DNA of 64,000 nucleotides from Microvelia longipes (lineage: Eukaryota > Arthropoda > Insecta > Hemiptera > Veliidae): contig JACMZG010001870.1 in the NCBI GenBank assembly GCA_018340805.1, forward strand, positions 17,865,780-17,929,779. The letters run 5' to 3'. This document shows positions 1-11,667 of this stretch, piece after piece; the stretch's first letter is position 1; each line of letters opens with the position of its first letter. A model generated the notes under the pieces. That model was not told the origin of the DNA, made no database searches, and saw only the letters and a program-made list of their open reading frames with translations. The position numbers and the translations under genes were made by a program.

Positions 1-711
1 ATAACTAGAATAATATCTCCACAAAATAAAACATTACTAGTACAGTGCTTTTAACTAGCTAGAGGCCATCATCAGTGCAAAACCTAACAAATGCTTACCA
101 ATAGATTACAAAAACGGAATAAAATTAAGTCAACAACTGATAAGATAATATAAAATTAACAAAGAATCAAGTACAATTAAAACTACATAATAAGATTAAA
201 TAAAATAATATATCTCGTGGAATAAAATAAAAGGAAGAAGAGTAAGCCTGTGATTTAGCTTTAGATATTAGATTCAGACTAATAGTAGGAGGCAGTGGTG
301 ACAGTAGCATAGCTCATAGTAGAGGGGACATTTCCCCTTTCTCACTGAAGCTCAGCTCGACAACCTTTTTTGATTAAAATAAATTTATCTACTAGTCAAC
401 CCATTAAAATACTTTGAAATTTGACCACTAGCTCTAGTTTGTTCCTTTTAGCTTGGCTAAGATTCTCAATTTGGCATATTCCAAATTGCACCCAGTAAAT
501 ACCAAATCGTCGTATTAGTGGTACTAAGTCCTTTAGATCATGTAGAACATTCTTTTAAAGTCTTGTAACTCGAAAAACTTGCTTTATATTTATTTAAGCA
601 CATGTGTAAAGTGTTGTGAAGTATTGCCTAAATAATGGAAAGTTCTTAAATATCCATTGTTTAAAGCTCTCCTCCTGAGCCTCGGCCCCTCGTGCTGCTT
701 CTTTGCAAACC
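1..711. other. no gene seen; probable CNOT7 intron
   Basis: AT-rich sequence without a supported exon. The expected next CNOT7 segment (GYDFGYL) was looked for on the minus strand and not found. The only structure is the partial repeat copy at 661-711. Confidence 0.5.
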
Positions 712-1824
712 ATGAATTCTATTATTTATTATTTTAATATATTTAAAGCTCTCCAAATATATTAAATTAAAATAAGGAGCCTTCAGCCTAGGCCCCTCGT
801 CCTGCTTCTTTGCAACCATGGCTCCTGGAAGGCCTGATTTGCTGTCAAATCATATTAAATCAACTTTTAAACAATTTAGCACAACAAAAAACTCAACCTC
901 CATTGCCAAAACATTGTTACAAAATTTTGTCATCTACATATGCATTCATCAGTCACAGAGAAATCCATTGCTGGTTTTATACACTTCACTCACTGCTATA
1001 TGGGGTAATTTACAAGCCTTACCCCATTAGTTTGATTTTATAACTCTTAGCTAGAGCTGCTATAAATAGAAACAAGTTCCTTAAAATAAGCATTGAGATG
1101 TAAAAAAATCCTTAAAAATAAGATGTTAAGAAGTCTATGAAGTGAGCCATTAAAATATGTATAAAGTTTTATTTCTTGGAGAGACATTTATTTTTAATTA
1201 TTTGTAATCAACTCCATAAGAGTTAAAAATGGAGCAGTTAAATATAATAAATAAGTACAACAAATTTTCTACAAATTACATTTTAACAAAAAATAATCAG
1301 AAAACAAAGGATTATGAGGTTCTTCACACGAGTTTTTTAAAAATAATATTTTAAGATTTCAAGCAACAACTGTCTATGGTCTTAGTAAAGTATAGTAAAT
1401 GCTTTTGATATGGTAGTAAATGGCTATTGAAAACATTAAACATGTCACATTTATTTAATAAAACTATCTTTCTTCTTAACTATTACTTTAACAATGGTAC
1501 CAAAAAGTGTTATTATTAATAGATTTAAACATGCTGAATCAAATTAGACCACTTTTAGCTCAATCCGACAGACTCCTAAGTGACTGACAAATGCATATGT
1601 AGATGATATAATTTTGTAACAATGTTTTGGCAATGGAGGTTAAGTTTTTTGTTGTGCTAAATTGTTTAAAAGTTGATTTAATATGATTTGACAGCAAATC
1701 AGGCCTTGCAGGAGCCATGGTTGCAAAGAAGCAGGACGAGGGGCCTAGGCTGAAGGCTCCTTATTTTAATTTAATATATTTGGAGAGCTTTAAATATATT
1801 AAAATAATAAATAATAGAATTCAT
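712..1824. mobile_element. 1.1 kb fold-back element with 245-bp inverted terminal repeats
   Basis: Bases 712-956 and 1580-1824 are inverted copies of each other with only a handful of mismatches. Both ends are ATGAATTC. The middle (957-1579) has no long frame. A third, partial direct copy of the inner arm sits just outside at 661-711. No target-site duplication is visible. It lies downstream of the last CNOT7 exon seen, presumably in the next intron. The short frames at about 810-1043 are inside the arm and not judged genes. Confidence 0.85.
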
Positions 1825-1946
1825 TATTAACTGCCTCTTACTTTATCTATAAGTCAAGGATTTCAGGTGTTTAGTTTAATAATAGTTTATATTAGAGAAT
1901 ATAATAGTATAGTTATAGTAAATATAGGTAATATCACATTACATAC

Positions 1947-2107
1947 CTATGAAATGAGAGCCATTTGACATTGTCCATTAAAACAACTCCAGATACAGTG
2001 AGTAATTCAGCAAACTCCATAGGATCTATTCCGTCTTCTTCGTGTTTTTTAAACTGTATACCTGAATTCTGCAGTAAATCTATAGAATCCTGGGCGTACA
2101 TATCCTC
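1947..2107 (-). CDS. CNOT7: CNOT7 exon, residues 114-166, last exon seen
   Basis: The acceptor is CTACAG and the donor is CATAG|GTATGT. It encodes EDMYAQDSIDLLQNSGIQF, then FAELLTVSGVVLMDNVKWLS, as in other Pop2 proteins. The donor splits the serine codon that should precede GYDFGYL. No downstream exon was found in 1-1946, so the gene leaves the window. Confidence 0.97.
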
Positions 2108-5100
2108 CTGTAGAATATAAGAGAAAAACATAAGCATATTGTTTTCAAAAATGCTATAAACTAAATTTAATAATATTATAGACTAATAGGAAGTGGGGAT
2201 TAACATTTGCTCAAACCCTAGTAAACAGTATTCATGTTCAAGAAATTTGACAAACCTTCTTACTCAGAACTAGACTTTGTTTTCACGATATATAACCTAA
2301 AAGCAAGCAATGCAGATACTGCAAGAAATCCTAGTCTAATGAGCCATTCCTGTTAAACTGAGATGTAATGTAAAACTTGAAATTATAACTATAATTAAAA
2401 AAAGGGAAGATAATCACAAACTCATAATGACCTCAGGTCTTTAGAAAGACAAATCTTTGTTGTAATACATTTAGACACTTTGATCATACCTCTACGTATA
2501 CAGACACAATTGTAATTGTTTATGTTGATCATTTAACATCCTGATAAGAATCAGTAAAGGAGGGAATTCTATTGGTTCATCCATGACCATTGGAGAGATG
2601 TTTATGATCAGCACAAGAAGTTTATCCCTTAACCATTGTGTACAGCTATTTATTATCTAACTATAACTTAAAGATACCTATATAATGCTATGGTCCACGA
2701 AATGACATCCATGTCTAATAAAATGGGAATAATCAACAAAGAGAAGAATACACATACATTTTTGAAAATTCAGCTCTTACTTAGCAAGATATGACCTTAG
2801 CGCTTTAATCCACCACCCAAATTAGTGGAATTCAGCAAAAACAACAATATGCTAATGTCTTCTAACTCTTATCAGTGGTGATTTTATCACACTGATACAA
2901 GTCAAAAACAAATTCTATTCTATATAAATTTAAACCAAATATAAAATAGTTACATACTTCATTTGTCTTTAAGGGTGATTTTTAGTAGGCAGTAGATAAG
3001 TGGATCAGTGTTGTGAGGTTATTATCATGAGTCAGCAAGGTTACACTGTTTAACAGTACCTCAAACCAACCTCTAATATCCATTCTAATTAACATCATTT
3101 CCACTTTTCATAATCTTACAAAAACAAGTTACTAAAATAACTTTAACATAGCACTTTTCAACCCCTTTTATCCCTTTAAATTGAGATAAATGCTCACCTG
3201 AAGATTGAATTTGAAGTTAAACTGCCACGTAGTGTAAGGGCCACTGGGTGGTTTACCATTTTCATCTAAAAATGTTAATCCCAGCTGTATGATACGCAGT
3301 AAATCAACATTACATCGCAACAATTGATATTGGTAATCAGCTGTGGATCTAAATTCACCTATTGGTCTCGCCACCACTCCCGGAAATTCCGTGTCCTGGG
3401 AAAAAAATAAATACAAAGCAATCAATATTACATAAAAATCCAACGAGTACAAAATAGCTTTTATATTTTTCATAAAAATGGGTACACACAAGGACCAATC
3501 TTAAAAAATAATTCCTGTAATGGCAGTTGATATTATTAATTTAACTTTGACAACTGACCAAGAACTTAGAAAACTCTTTATAATAGTATTAGTGTCCATT
3601 TTAGTAATTTATTTCTGTTGTAGTATAGGTCACAAAACGGACATAAGAAATAGTTGAATTTATTTTAACATAAAACTATATTTGGCCTCTAAGGCTGCAA
3701 AACAAGACATTTGCTGAGCAATAAACCTAAAAAGTAAACAAATTAATGAAATCATTTAAGATTGTATGAATATTTTCATTGTAAAACACACAGTGGACAG
3801 TGTGGGAAAATAATCCGAGGGAGCCAATGAATTTAGTACTGAATGTTAAACCACGTCCACAATTTAATATCAGGATAACCTCATTGAGTCCTCAACCATA
3901 TTTTACCACCCTGTCAACTGATTTTAACCATGTGGTATACTATAGGAATAATAAAAATGCCTAGTTTTGCGATCATAGAGGCAAAATATCATTTTAAGGA
4001 AAAACAAATTAAACTTTTTCTAACTAAGATTTTTAATACTTTAAATCTAAAAACACTAGCTGATTCTTGTACAAAGTTTCAACTCTCTAGTAAAAATGTT
4101 AAATGTTTAAAACCAGAAATGTTTAGTGTTTCTCTTGTAATGTTGTTTGTTTTTTTGCTTTTTATTTTTAATCAAGTTTGTTATTTTGTTATTCAAGTTA
4201 TACTGTCTAAGTTATAATACAATCAATTTGTTTTTTAGGTTTCATTGTAAAATTTTGACAATCGAGAAACTTTATTTATATATTTACATACAAAATACAT
4301 TGGGAGCCACGTTGATAAGACACACACACACACAGTGACAGACAAATTTGTAAAAGAAGGAAATTTAAAAAAATATCATTCTAGGTAATCAAGATTAAAT
4401 GAGTGGATCAGTGTTGTGAGGTTATTATCATGAGTCAGCAAGGTTACACTGTTCAACAGTACCTCAAACCAACCTCTAATATCCGTTCTAATGAACATCA
4501 TTTCCACTATTTAGGCCCATATTAACAAACTGAGTGAGACGACCAGTTTAGAAAGAATCGGTTTCACTTCAAAGACAAGCTAGTTTTGCTCTCCTTTACC
4601 TTGTTGCAACAAGACTATAATTTATACAATATAGCTGTGTAAAATTCACTATTATTACTTGTTGAAATGAATTAAATACCCAATATAAAATACAAACAAC
4701 GTAAATCAAAAAAGTTTTTATTTGAGATTTCTCTAGAATTATCAGTCATGTTTGACTTAAGACTCCACATGTTGGCCTTCCAAGGCCATAAAGTGGAGGG
4801 AGATGAACTAGTTAGTAAGCTCACAAGGCTAGCTAAAAGATATTACTTACATTTTGTAATTTTCAAGATAATACAGCTAATTAAATTGTATCTATGACTG
4901 GTAAACTCTTTAAAAGAGCTGATCCTCATCCTAACACTCACCCGAGTCAAAAATGCAATTATAAAAGGTTTGCTTCTGCTCCTTATATTTATTTGTTTCC
5001 AAGTCAATAACGTACAACACACAAAGTACAACTACTCATATATAAGACCAACAAATGTGTCAAGTTTCACTTCATTATCAGCATTAGGCCAATTTTTATT

Positions 5101-6636
5101 GATTATATTCTTAATTGTTATGATGGAGATTTTTTGGTATACGGTAAACATGACCATAGTGAAAATCTCACAAACACAGTTCAGAGCCAATAACTTCTGG
5201 TCGAACCACTAATATTGTCAATTGAGTTCATGAAGAACACAACACCATAGCCATTCCCTTTCCGAATTCTAGAAGTGGTCTTCGGTAGCTGATCATCGTG
5301 TATCGTCCCGTGTTTCTTTTTCTATGTGTTTATGCATATTTTTGTCTTTATAAATAGAGTTTTATATGATCGATGTGCGACTTTAGTTTTCTTATGTATT
5401 ATGTGACCTGACTCTATCAGTCCTTACTGTTTTTCTTCTGAGTGTATATGTGTTTGTTTTTTTTCACCACCTGTTGTTACCTCTTCGCTCTTCAAATATC
5501 TTTAATCTTTGTTTTTGTCATCTTTAATCTTTTGTATGTGTCTACGTCCTACTCTCTATCGTCAGCATCCGATTAGTTCTACTTTCATCTACTGATTTCA
5601 TCCTAAATCTGCCTTATTCAACTATAGCGGTATCATATCTTCTATTTTTTCTCATACCTACCATCTTAGATCTTCTAACTTCGTAACTGTAGAATCTGGC
5701 GAGGGGAGCATTTGTGGTCACGCTAAAGGATCCTTTTTAACCCTCTGTTAAGTCAAGGCTGGTCGCAAGTCCATGGGTCAGAGTAATACTTTTGGTCGTC
5801 TACAGCTTGACAACCTACCTTTAACTAATCACCATAGCCATTCCTTCACCGAATTCTAGAAGTTCTCTTTGGTAGCTGATCATTGTGCGTTGTCCCGTGT
5901 TTCTTTTTCTATGTGTTTATGTATATTTTTGTCTTTATATATCTATATATTTAGGCAAAATAGAATCGACCCCCCCCCCATTCCTCTTCCATCATCTGAA
6001 CAACCACCATAAGCATTATTTTCTGATGAAAATAAGTTAAAACATTTTGGATCCTAAAGTATATTAAATCATATTTACTATAAGTACTTACCATGGCGAC
6101 ATAGTTGTATTTGGTAATAATTTTCCTAATAGTTTTGAATTCTTCTTTAAGATTGTGCGCCCAAACATCCCGTATTCCACACTCTTCATTACTAGGGATG
6201 TTCCCGCTATTATGTGCTGCAAATTTAACAAAAAATATAAGAAACATTAAAAAAACAACTCAGTCTTATAAGTTTTGTTGATGAATATTTTATCATACTT
6301 TGAAGCACCCAGCAATAGTAACAGTGTGGGAAGGCTAAATTGGCCAAGTTAGTTTTCTTTGCCAGCCCCAATTACTTAGCCTAGTACAACTTCACCACGA
6401 GTATTTTGGAACTCTTCAACAAAGGGATAAACTCCTTTTCACATAGGATGCTAAAGCTTAATTTGCAGGCACAAATAAAATAGTAAGCCTTACAATCTAT
6501 AAGCCAATTGTAGTCTTCCTCACTATGCCTACACAATCAGTAACCCAAAATCAATAGATCCAAATTTTCAACCAATTTATCTTTGTTTTTTTACTGACTA
6601 AAACAAACTAAAAAGGTTACCTGTAGCTGTGGGCAT
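1947..6636 (-). CDS. CNOT7: CCR4-NOT transcription complex subunit 7 (Pop2/CAF1 deadenylase), 5' half of the gene, four coding exons
   Basis: DEDD-family 3'-5' exonuclease that shortens mRNA poly(A) tails as a catalytic subunit of the cytoplasmic CCR4-NOT complex. Coding exons on the minus strand, in transcript order, are 6636-6621, 6216-6092, 3395-3198 and 2107-1947, all with GT-AG borders and compatible phases. The joined product covers residues 1-166 of a protein that is usually about 280-300 aa. It begins MPTAT and contains SNEECGIRDVWAHNL at about 14-28 and the exonuclease motif DTEFPG at 48-53, where D48 and E50 are the first two metal-binding catalytic residues. It ends at KWLSFH, with an AG left over to start the next serine codon. 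The expected YDFGYL segment with the third acidic residue, and the rest of the domain, were not found before position 1 and should lie to the left. The start was chosen because ATG at 6636 gives a product of ordinary family length, but the frame stays open upstream (see the candidate exons). Family identity is very secure. Confidence 0.97.
3000..3105 (+). repeat. 106-bp direct repeat, copy 1
   Basis: Matches 4403-4508 over the full length with about three substitutions. It lies in the intron before the last CNOT7 exon seen. Confidence 0.9.
3198..3395 (-). CDS. CNOT7: CNOT7 exon, residues 48-113, first catalytic motif
   Basis: It is a 198-base phase 0-0 exon with acceptor TTTCCCAG and donor CAG|GTGAGC. 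It opens with DTEFPGVVARPIGEFR, carrying the first two acidic catalytic residues, continues with YQYQLLRCNVDLLRIIQLGL and ends WQFNFKFNLQ. The loop LDENGKPPSGPYTTW is the least conserved part. Confidence 0.98.
4403..4508 (+). repeat. 106-bp direct repeat, copy 2
   Basis: Same length and orientation as 3000-3105, but in the preceding CNOT7 intron, on the other side of the exon at 3198-3395. Confidence 0.9.
5245..5950 (+). repeat. pair of about 110-bp direct repeats bounding 480 bp
   Basis: 5247-5345 and 5833-5935 share CATAGCCATTCC, GAATTCTAGAAGT, GGTAGCTGATCAT and GTCCCGTGTTTCTTTTTCTA. The middle is T/C-rich and ends in a GC-richer patch at 5690-5820. It resembles an internally repeated retroelement untranslated region, but no protein motif supports that. 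It lies within a CNOT7 intron. Confidence 0.6.
6092..6216 (-). CDS. CNOT7: CNOT7 exon, residues 6-47
   Basis: The acceptor is TTTGCAG and the donor is ATG|GTAAGT. It encodes the start of the deadenylase domain, with IPSNEECGIRDVWAHNLKEE followed by a short basic helix and NYVAM. It ends in phase 0, immediately before the catalytic DTE motif. Confidence 0.95.
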
Positions 6637-6708
6637 AACAGGGCTTCCGTCATGAAATCTGTTGGTCCAATTCACATCTGAGCTAACAACTAATTCCTTC
6701 CCTCGATC
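6621..6708 (-). CDS. CNOT7: CNOT7 exon with the likely start codon
   Basis: The acceptor is TTTCAG just above 6708 and the donor is CAG|GTAACC below 6621. The ATG at 6636-6634 opens MPTAT and the exon ends one base into an alanine codon. The 72 bases before the ATG are also open in the same frame (GKELVVSSDVNWTNRFHDGSPV), so this exon is either 5' UTR plus start, or internal to a longer N-terminus. Confidence 0.8.
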
Positions 6709-6854
6709 CTGAAACTGAAGTAACAATATGCAACAGTCATTTCATAGTGTAGATGTAAATAACAACCGAATTCAAAAAACCATATCATGAAACAAATTCT
6801 CATAATATAAAGCCGAAGCACCTGTATAAAAGCAAGCCTAAATAGGAAAAAAAA

Positions 6855-7624
6855 TCGGGTACAGGGTACATCAGAACTTTTCCTCACTACGCTCATCCTT
6901 CCAACTTTGGACTCGCTTCCCTTGTCCTCAGAATATAAAATACGGCAAATTTATACTGCAACATGTCTTCGGCCTTGCTTCGCATGTCCTCAGATAGTAA
7001 ATGCATCCGTTTCATTCTCAATGGTCACCCATACAGCACTGACCACGCTCAATGCTGCTTAATTTTTTGACCCAACAAAAATCATGGATATACTTGTCGT
7101 ATTGAAACGGAACTTAGTGTACTTATGTAATAAGTAAAGGTATACATTTGTACTAAATTTCAACTCAATTTAATCATTTTGTAATTTTTTACAATTTTTA
7201 AAAATACACAAGTCATTCAATAAAAATGTAACTAAAGCTGATAATGAGATGAAACTTGTCACATATATTAGTCTAATACATGCCTACATATGTGCTAAAT
7301 CTCAATCCGATCGCATCATTTTTCTGCATTTTATAATTTTTTGAAATTTTTGCTGAGTCATTATTGTGGGTTAATGATGAAAAAAATTATTTTCCGAATA
7401 GCACAACTACAGACTGATATTTGTACGGAATTCCAACTCTCTAGCATTAATACAACAGGCGCTACAATGATAACAGACACACACACGCACATATAAAGAA
7501 AGAAAACTCGAAAAAACCACTCAGGAGGCCTTTATAACGCCTGAAACAGATAATTTGGGTTTCAGATTGTTTTTGCAAACACAATATTTTTCCTATATAC
7601 CTGTGGTATAAATGAGGAAAAGTA
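6855..7624 (+). mobile_element. family A repeat, near full length
   Basis: Starts CGGGTACAGGGTACATC then AACTTTTCCTCA, and ends TATAAATGAGGAAAAGT, so the two ends carry a short inverted repeat. It contains degenerate forms of the GGACTCGCTTC hairpin, the CTAGCATTAATACA block and CACTCAGGAGGCC near the 3' end. No coding frame; a non-autonomous element inferred from many similar copies in the window. Confidence 0.75.
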
Positions 7625-9006
7625 ATAGAATCCAATTTCTCTATTTTTTAGGTGCTTCTAAGTTATAGAATAAGATACTTGACAGTTAGAATAAGTTACT
7701 CAAGTGAATAATAAGTTAATAGTTCACAAGATTAAGATGCTTAGAGCATAAAAATAGAAAAAAAAACAACTTTTGAATTGAAACTCTTTTAAATACAGCT
7801 CATTTCTTTAAGAGATACAATTTCGTAAGGAACACAGGAGTAAATCACTATTTTGCACTCAAAAACCTAAATTATTGCCTCGCTAATTTCACTCGCTTGA
7901 TTCATAGAGAAATATTAAAATAACAATGTTGACTTAAATATAAATTTTAAAAAATAACAAAAAGGAAATTCACAATTATTGAATATATTCTCCAGATCTT
8001 CAATTAGGATATTTCTATTTAAATCCCAGCACTAAATGATATTTATAAACCTATTATTTATAAAACTATTAATTCTTTAAAGTATTATAGAGAAAACAAA
8101 ATCATTGAATGGCCAAACATCTTACCTTTGGCACATACCTTAAGTAGATTACTTGGCCAATCTAAATCCAAATAGTTAAAAACATCCATTATATTGCACA
8201 TAAATTATTTTCTTAATCCTAAATCAATTTTGTCAAAACACAACAATTGAAAGACATCTTTCAAACAAAATGTTAAATTACTACATAAAATAAATGAATG
8301 GATGGATAAATGAATGAATAATAAATAATGAATGGAAATGATTGAGTAAATATTTTTTTCAGGGATTCATAAGCAAATTAGTATTTTGGTAGTTTTAATA
8401 TTGCTTGGTTTAAGCTAACGGTTGAAATTGGTAGTAGACATTATCTGTAATATGACAGGCCTAGGAGTGATATTTCTAGTCGATGTTTCTAGTTGACCCC
8501 TAATCTCTTTAGAGTTAGTAGCAAGGTTAACTAAACACATCTCGGGTCTTCTCTATCTCCCACCAATTTTTTGTGTGTGTTGTACCATGCAACTTTTTAG
8601 ACATGAGTTAGTAGGCCACACATTTGAGTTTCAGTCCATGCAAAGAATATTTAATTTTGGTTATATGTGTCAATATTAGTTGACACACATACATACACCT
8701 AACAGAAAATTTATCTTTGTGAACAAATAACTCATAATATCGTTCAATTTTGGCCTCCAAACAAAAAAAAAGTGTTCTTAAGTAATAAATTTTGATCAAA
8801 AATTTGGTCTTATATGTGTTTAAACTGTATACCTCAACACCTTTTCCCAAATGGAAAGAAAATGGTAAAAATAGGAGGGGGGAGACTTAACAATACTAAC
8901 AAGGCATCACAATTAGATTATTAAGTACACAAACTCCACATAATGATTTGTGTACTAAAACGTTTATTTATTAGCAATGGGTTAAATAATAAGATTTTTC
9001 AGTTAC
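7625..9006. other. AT-rich intronic or intergenic DNA
   Basis: No supported exon. An AATG-rich microsatellite-like patch lies at 8290-8340. Confidence 0.5.
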
Positions 9007-9177
9007 CTTTCTCAGTAAATTATTTCTAGCATATGATGACGGAGACCTTATTAAATTATATGGGTATAACATTTGACGAAATGTAAAGCTAGGACTAATA
9101 GTTCTAATTAAAGGGGGAAACCCCCAATATTCAATATTAAAAGTTGAAAAGCAGATATCACACGAATACCCTTTGTA
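9007..9177 (-). CDS. candidate coding exon upstream of CNOT7 (57 codons)
   Basis: A 171-base phase 0-0 open segment bordered by a good acceptor (TGTTTAATGCAG) and a consensus donor (AAAG|GTAACT) on the CNOT7 strand. It reads YKGYSCDICFSTFNIEYWGF and continues without a stop to ARNNLLRK. Spliced to 6708-6621 it keeps the CNOT7 frame. I do not recognise the peptide as a known domain. It may be an alternative N-terminal or 5' UTR exon, or a chance open stretch in an intron of about 4 kb. Confidence 0.3.
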
Positions 9178-10735
9178 CTGCATTAAACACATTTCAAACA
9201 TGATAATTTTAAGTTTGATTATTCAACTGAATAGACTTTTTGAACTGCTTGACAAAGGAAAAAGAGCAAGACAAATGACTGAAATTTTAGTTCTACCAAA
9301 AAAATATTATTAATAAGCACGTAAAAATAAAATTATACCGTAACAAATAATGTACAAATTTTATATCTAGTTACAACTGCAAGGAGCAATTATCTGAGAC
9401 GTGATTACAAATAATTTATAAGAAAAAAATATCGTTAAGTTTAAATAATTTTATCAGAAATATTAAAGGTACAAAGCAATACAATACATGTTTTATTTAA
9501 TCAGAAATATCTCATGATTTATAAAATATTGATAATATAGCTATAGAATATTAAAGATTTGAAATTATTATTAAATTAACTTCTATAATAAGAAGTGTAC
9601 AAAATTATAATGGACAGTGAAAATTCATTGTACTGACTTCACTTATTTCAGATTCTTGATAACATTATTCTTTGAGCAGAATTATTATGAATTGATAAAA
9701 ATGAATAAACAAAAGTTATCAACTAGACAGTCTTTACAATTAAAAGCAGCTTTACAACTGTAAATGGTTTTTTTTTAAATGAAAGAGCATAAACTAAAAC
9801 AAACTGCCATACATGGCACAAAGTTTCCCTACCTTATTAATAAATAAAAACATTAAGAGCACTGCACAAATCTGTGGCCCAATTTTCAAACTTGAATATC
9901 ATGATAACTGAGTCAGCCACAATAATGGTTAGGGTCTTGTTGGACCCAGAGTACTTCAAACTAATGATATTTTTTTAATTTTTTTTTGTAGAATTCTAGA
10001 TTTTTTTAAATTACCAATTTTAATTTTTGGACAAAATTTTAATGTTTGAAATATGGAATAACCCTCATATAGATTATATCCGAATCCAATAAGTTTTTCC
10101 TCACACAGGATGTGTTTTTTATACCAAGCTTTATTAAGATTGGTTGAACCATTAAGACAATACTGTTAACAAAAAAGCGTACATACATTCACACATCTAT
10201 TAATACATACATACAGGCACCAAACTTTCTAGTAGGAATTAGTAGGCACTGAAACTAGGACATTTTATGAAAAAAAGTTGTATATTTATTTGTAATTTTG
10301 TAATTACTTAAGAATTCAAGACAATTGAAGTTCACCAAAGTTAACTAATTTCGAAATTAGTTTGTTGGATAGTCCCTGATTAATAATGCATTTTGCAAGT
10401 CACTTGTTCCCAATATTTAACTCTCAAATTGATACTACTTGTTTACCCAACAACTAAAATCCAAACTTATTGAGCTAGTAAGTTCACAAATGCTATCATA
10501 TTAATTAGTATAGTAGTAGAGCAAGAGAGAGAGTATGGAACCAATAGGTTAAATCTGAGCAACAGTCCACTCCTCTGGGAATTTTAGAGCATTTTTTTTA
10601 ACAAGTAGCTCCCTTATGTGCTATCAAAGCCAATAAAATAGAAACTGTCCGCATTTGGACACAACATTAAATGGGTGCAATCAAAGTTTTCAGGATAATA
10701 AAGTTAATCAAGCAACATTTAAGAACAAATAATAC

Positions 10736-10854
10736 CTTAATGTTTTCCTTAATATTTAACGATTCCCAGTAAGCTGATTCTCTTGGCGATACTACACCTT
10801 GTACTTCAAGATTCGTTAATACTATCATTTGATAATGTTAAAAATATTAACCAC
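10736..10854 (-). CDS. candidate first coding exon upstream of CNOT7 (31 codons after ATG)
   Basis: The acceptor is TTTTAG and the donor is ATTAAG|GTATTA, on the CNOT7 strand. An in-frame TAA precedes the ATG at 10828, which opens 31 codons (MIVLTNLEVQGVVSPRESAY, then WESLNIKENIK) to a phase 0 donor. It joins in frame either to 9177-9007 or directly to 6708-6621. Composition looks protein-like, but the peptide is not one I know from Pop2 proteins. Confidence 0.33.
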
Positions 10855-11177
10855 CTAAAACACACATACAATGCCAAAAACTGAAACACAAAGCAATAGA
10901 AACAACACATTCTTGTCCCATTAAATGACAATAGTCAGGTAAATGTTAATGCACAGACAAAAATATCAACAATCCAAAAACAAACAGTGTTTAGTCACAT
11001 TATACTCAACAACACAAATTATCGCTTTTACGCCACTTTATAATATTATTTTATAATTTTGCGATCATTAAATACTTGCACATCATAAATGCAAATAACT
11101 GTCCTAACAAAATGTGGCACATCTTGATTTTAGTCAACTTATTACTTAACTTATAAACAGAGCTCATTTTAATATTT

Positions 11178-11667
11178 GACCTGACATGGTGTGTAGATGT
11201 ATTTAAAACCAAGTTATTTGACCTGACATGGAGTGTAAGTGTATTTAAAACCAAGTTATTTGACCTGACATGGTGTGTAGGTGTATTTAAACCAAGTTGA
11301 CCTGACATGGAGTGTAGGTGTATTTAAAACCAAGTTATTTGACCTGACTTGCAGTGTAGGTGTATTTAAAACCAAGTTATTTGACCTGACATGGTGTGTA
11401 GGTTTATTTAAAACCAAATTATTTGATCTGACATGGAGTGTAGGTGAATTTAAAACCAAGTTATTTGACCTGACTTGGAGTGTAGGTGTATTTAAAACCA
11501 AGTTATTTGACCTGACATAGAGTGTAGGTGTATTTAAAACCAAGTTATTTGACCTGACTTGGAGTGTAGGTGTATTTAAAACCAAGTTATTTGACCTGAC
11601 ATAGAGTGTAGGTGTATTTAAAACCAAGTTATTTGACCTGACTTGCAGTGTAGGTGTATTTAAAAAA
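11178..11667 (+). repeat. 42-bp minisatellite, about 11.7 units
   Basis: The unit is marked by TTTGACCTGACATGG and GTATTTAAAACCAAG. Spacing between GACCTGAC starts is 42 bases, except for one shortened unit near 11262-11298. Because 42 is a multiple of 3, frames stay open on both strands across much of it; on the minus strand a 14-residue peptide (VLNTPTLHVRSNNL) is reiterated. This is a repeat artefact unless expression is shown. Confidence 0.95.

Noticed and set aside
810..1043. Small overlapping plus-strand frames
   Set aside because: They lie within the inverted arm of the fold-back element and run into its interior; no protein similarity recognised.
5245..5950. Possible LTR retrotransposon bounded by direct repeats
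   Set aside because: The 110-bp repeats lack clear TG...CA ends, a primer-binding site or polypurine tract, and the 480-bp interior has no coding frame.
11256..11627. 123-codon minus-strand frame with 14-residue repeats, and its plus-strand mirror
   Set aside because: Produced by the 42-bp minisatellite, whose period is a multiple of three; there is no start context, splice partner or domain.
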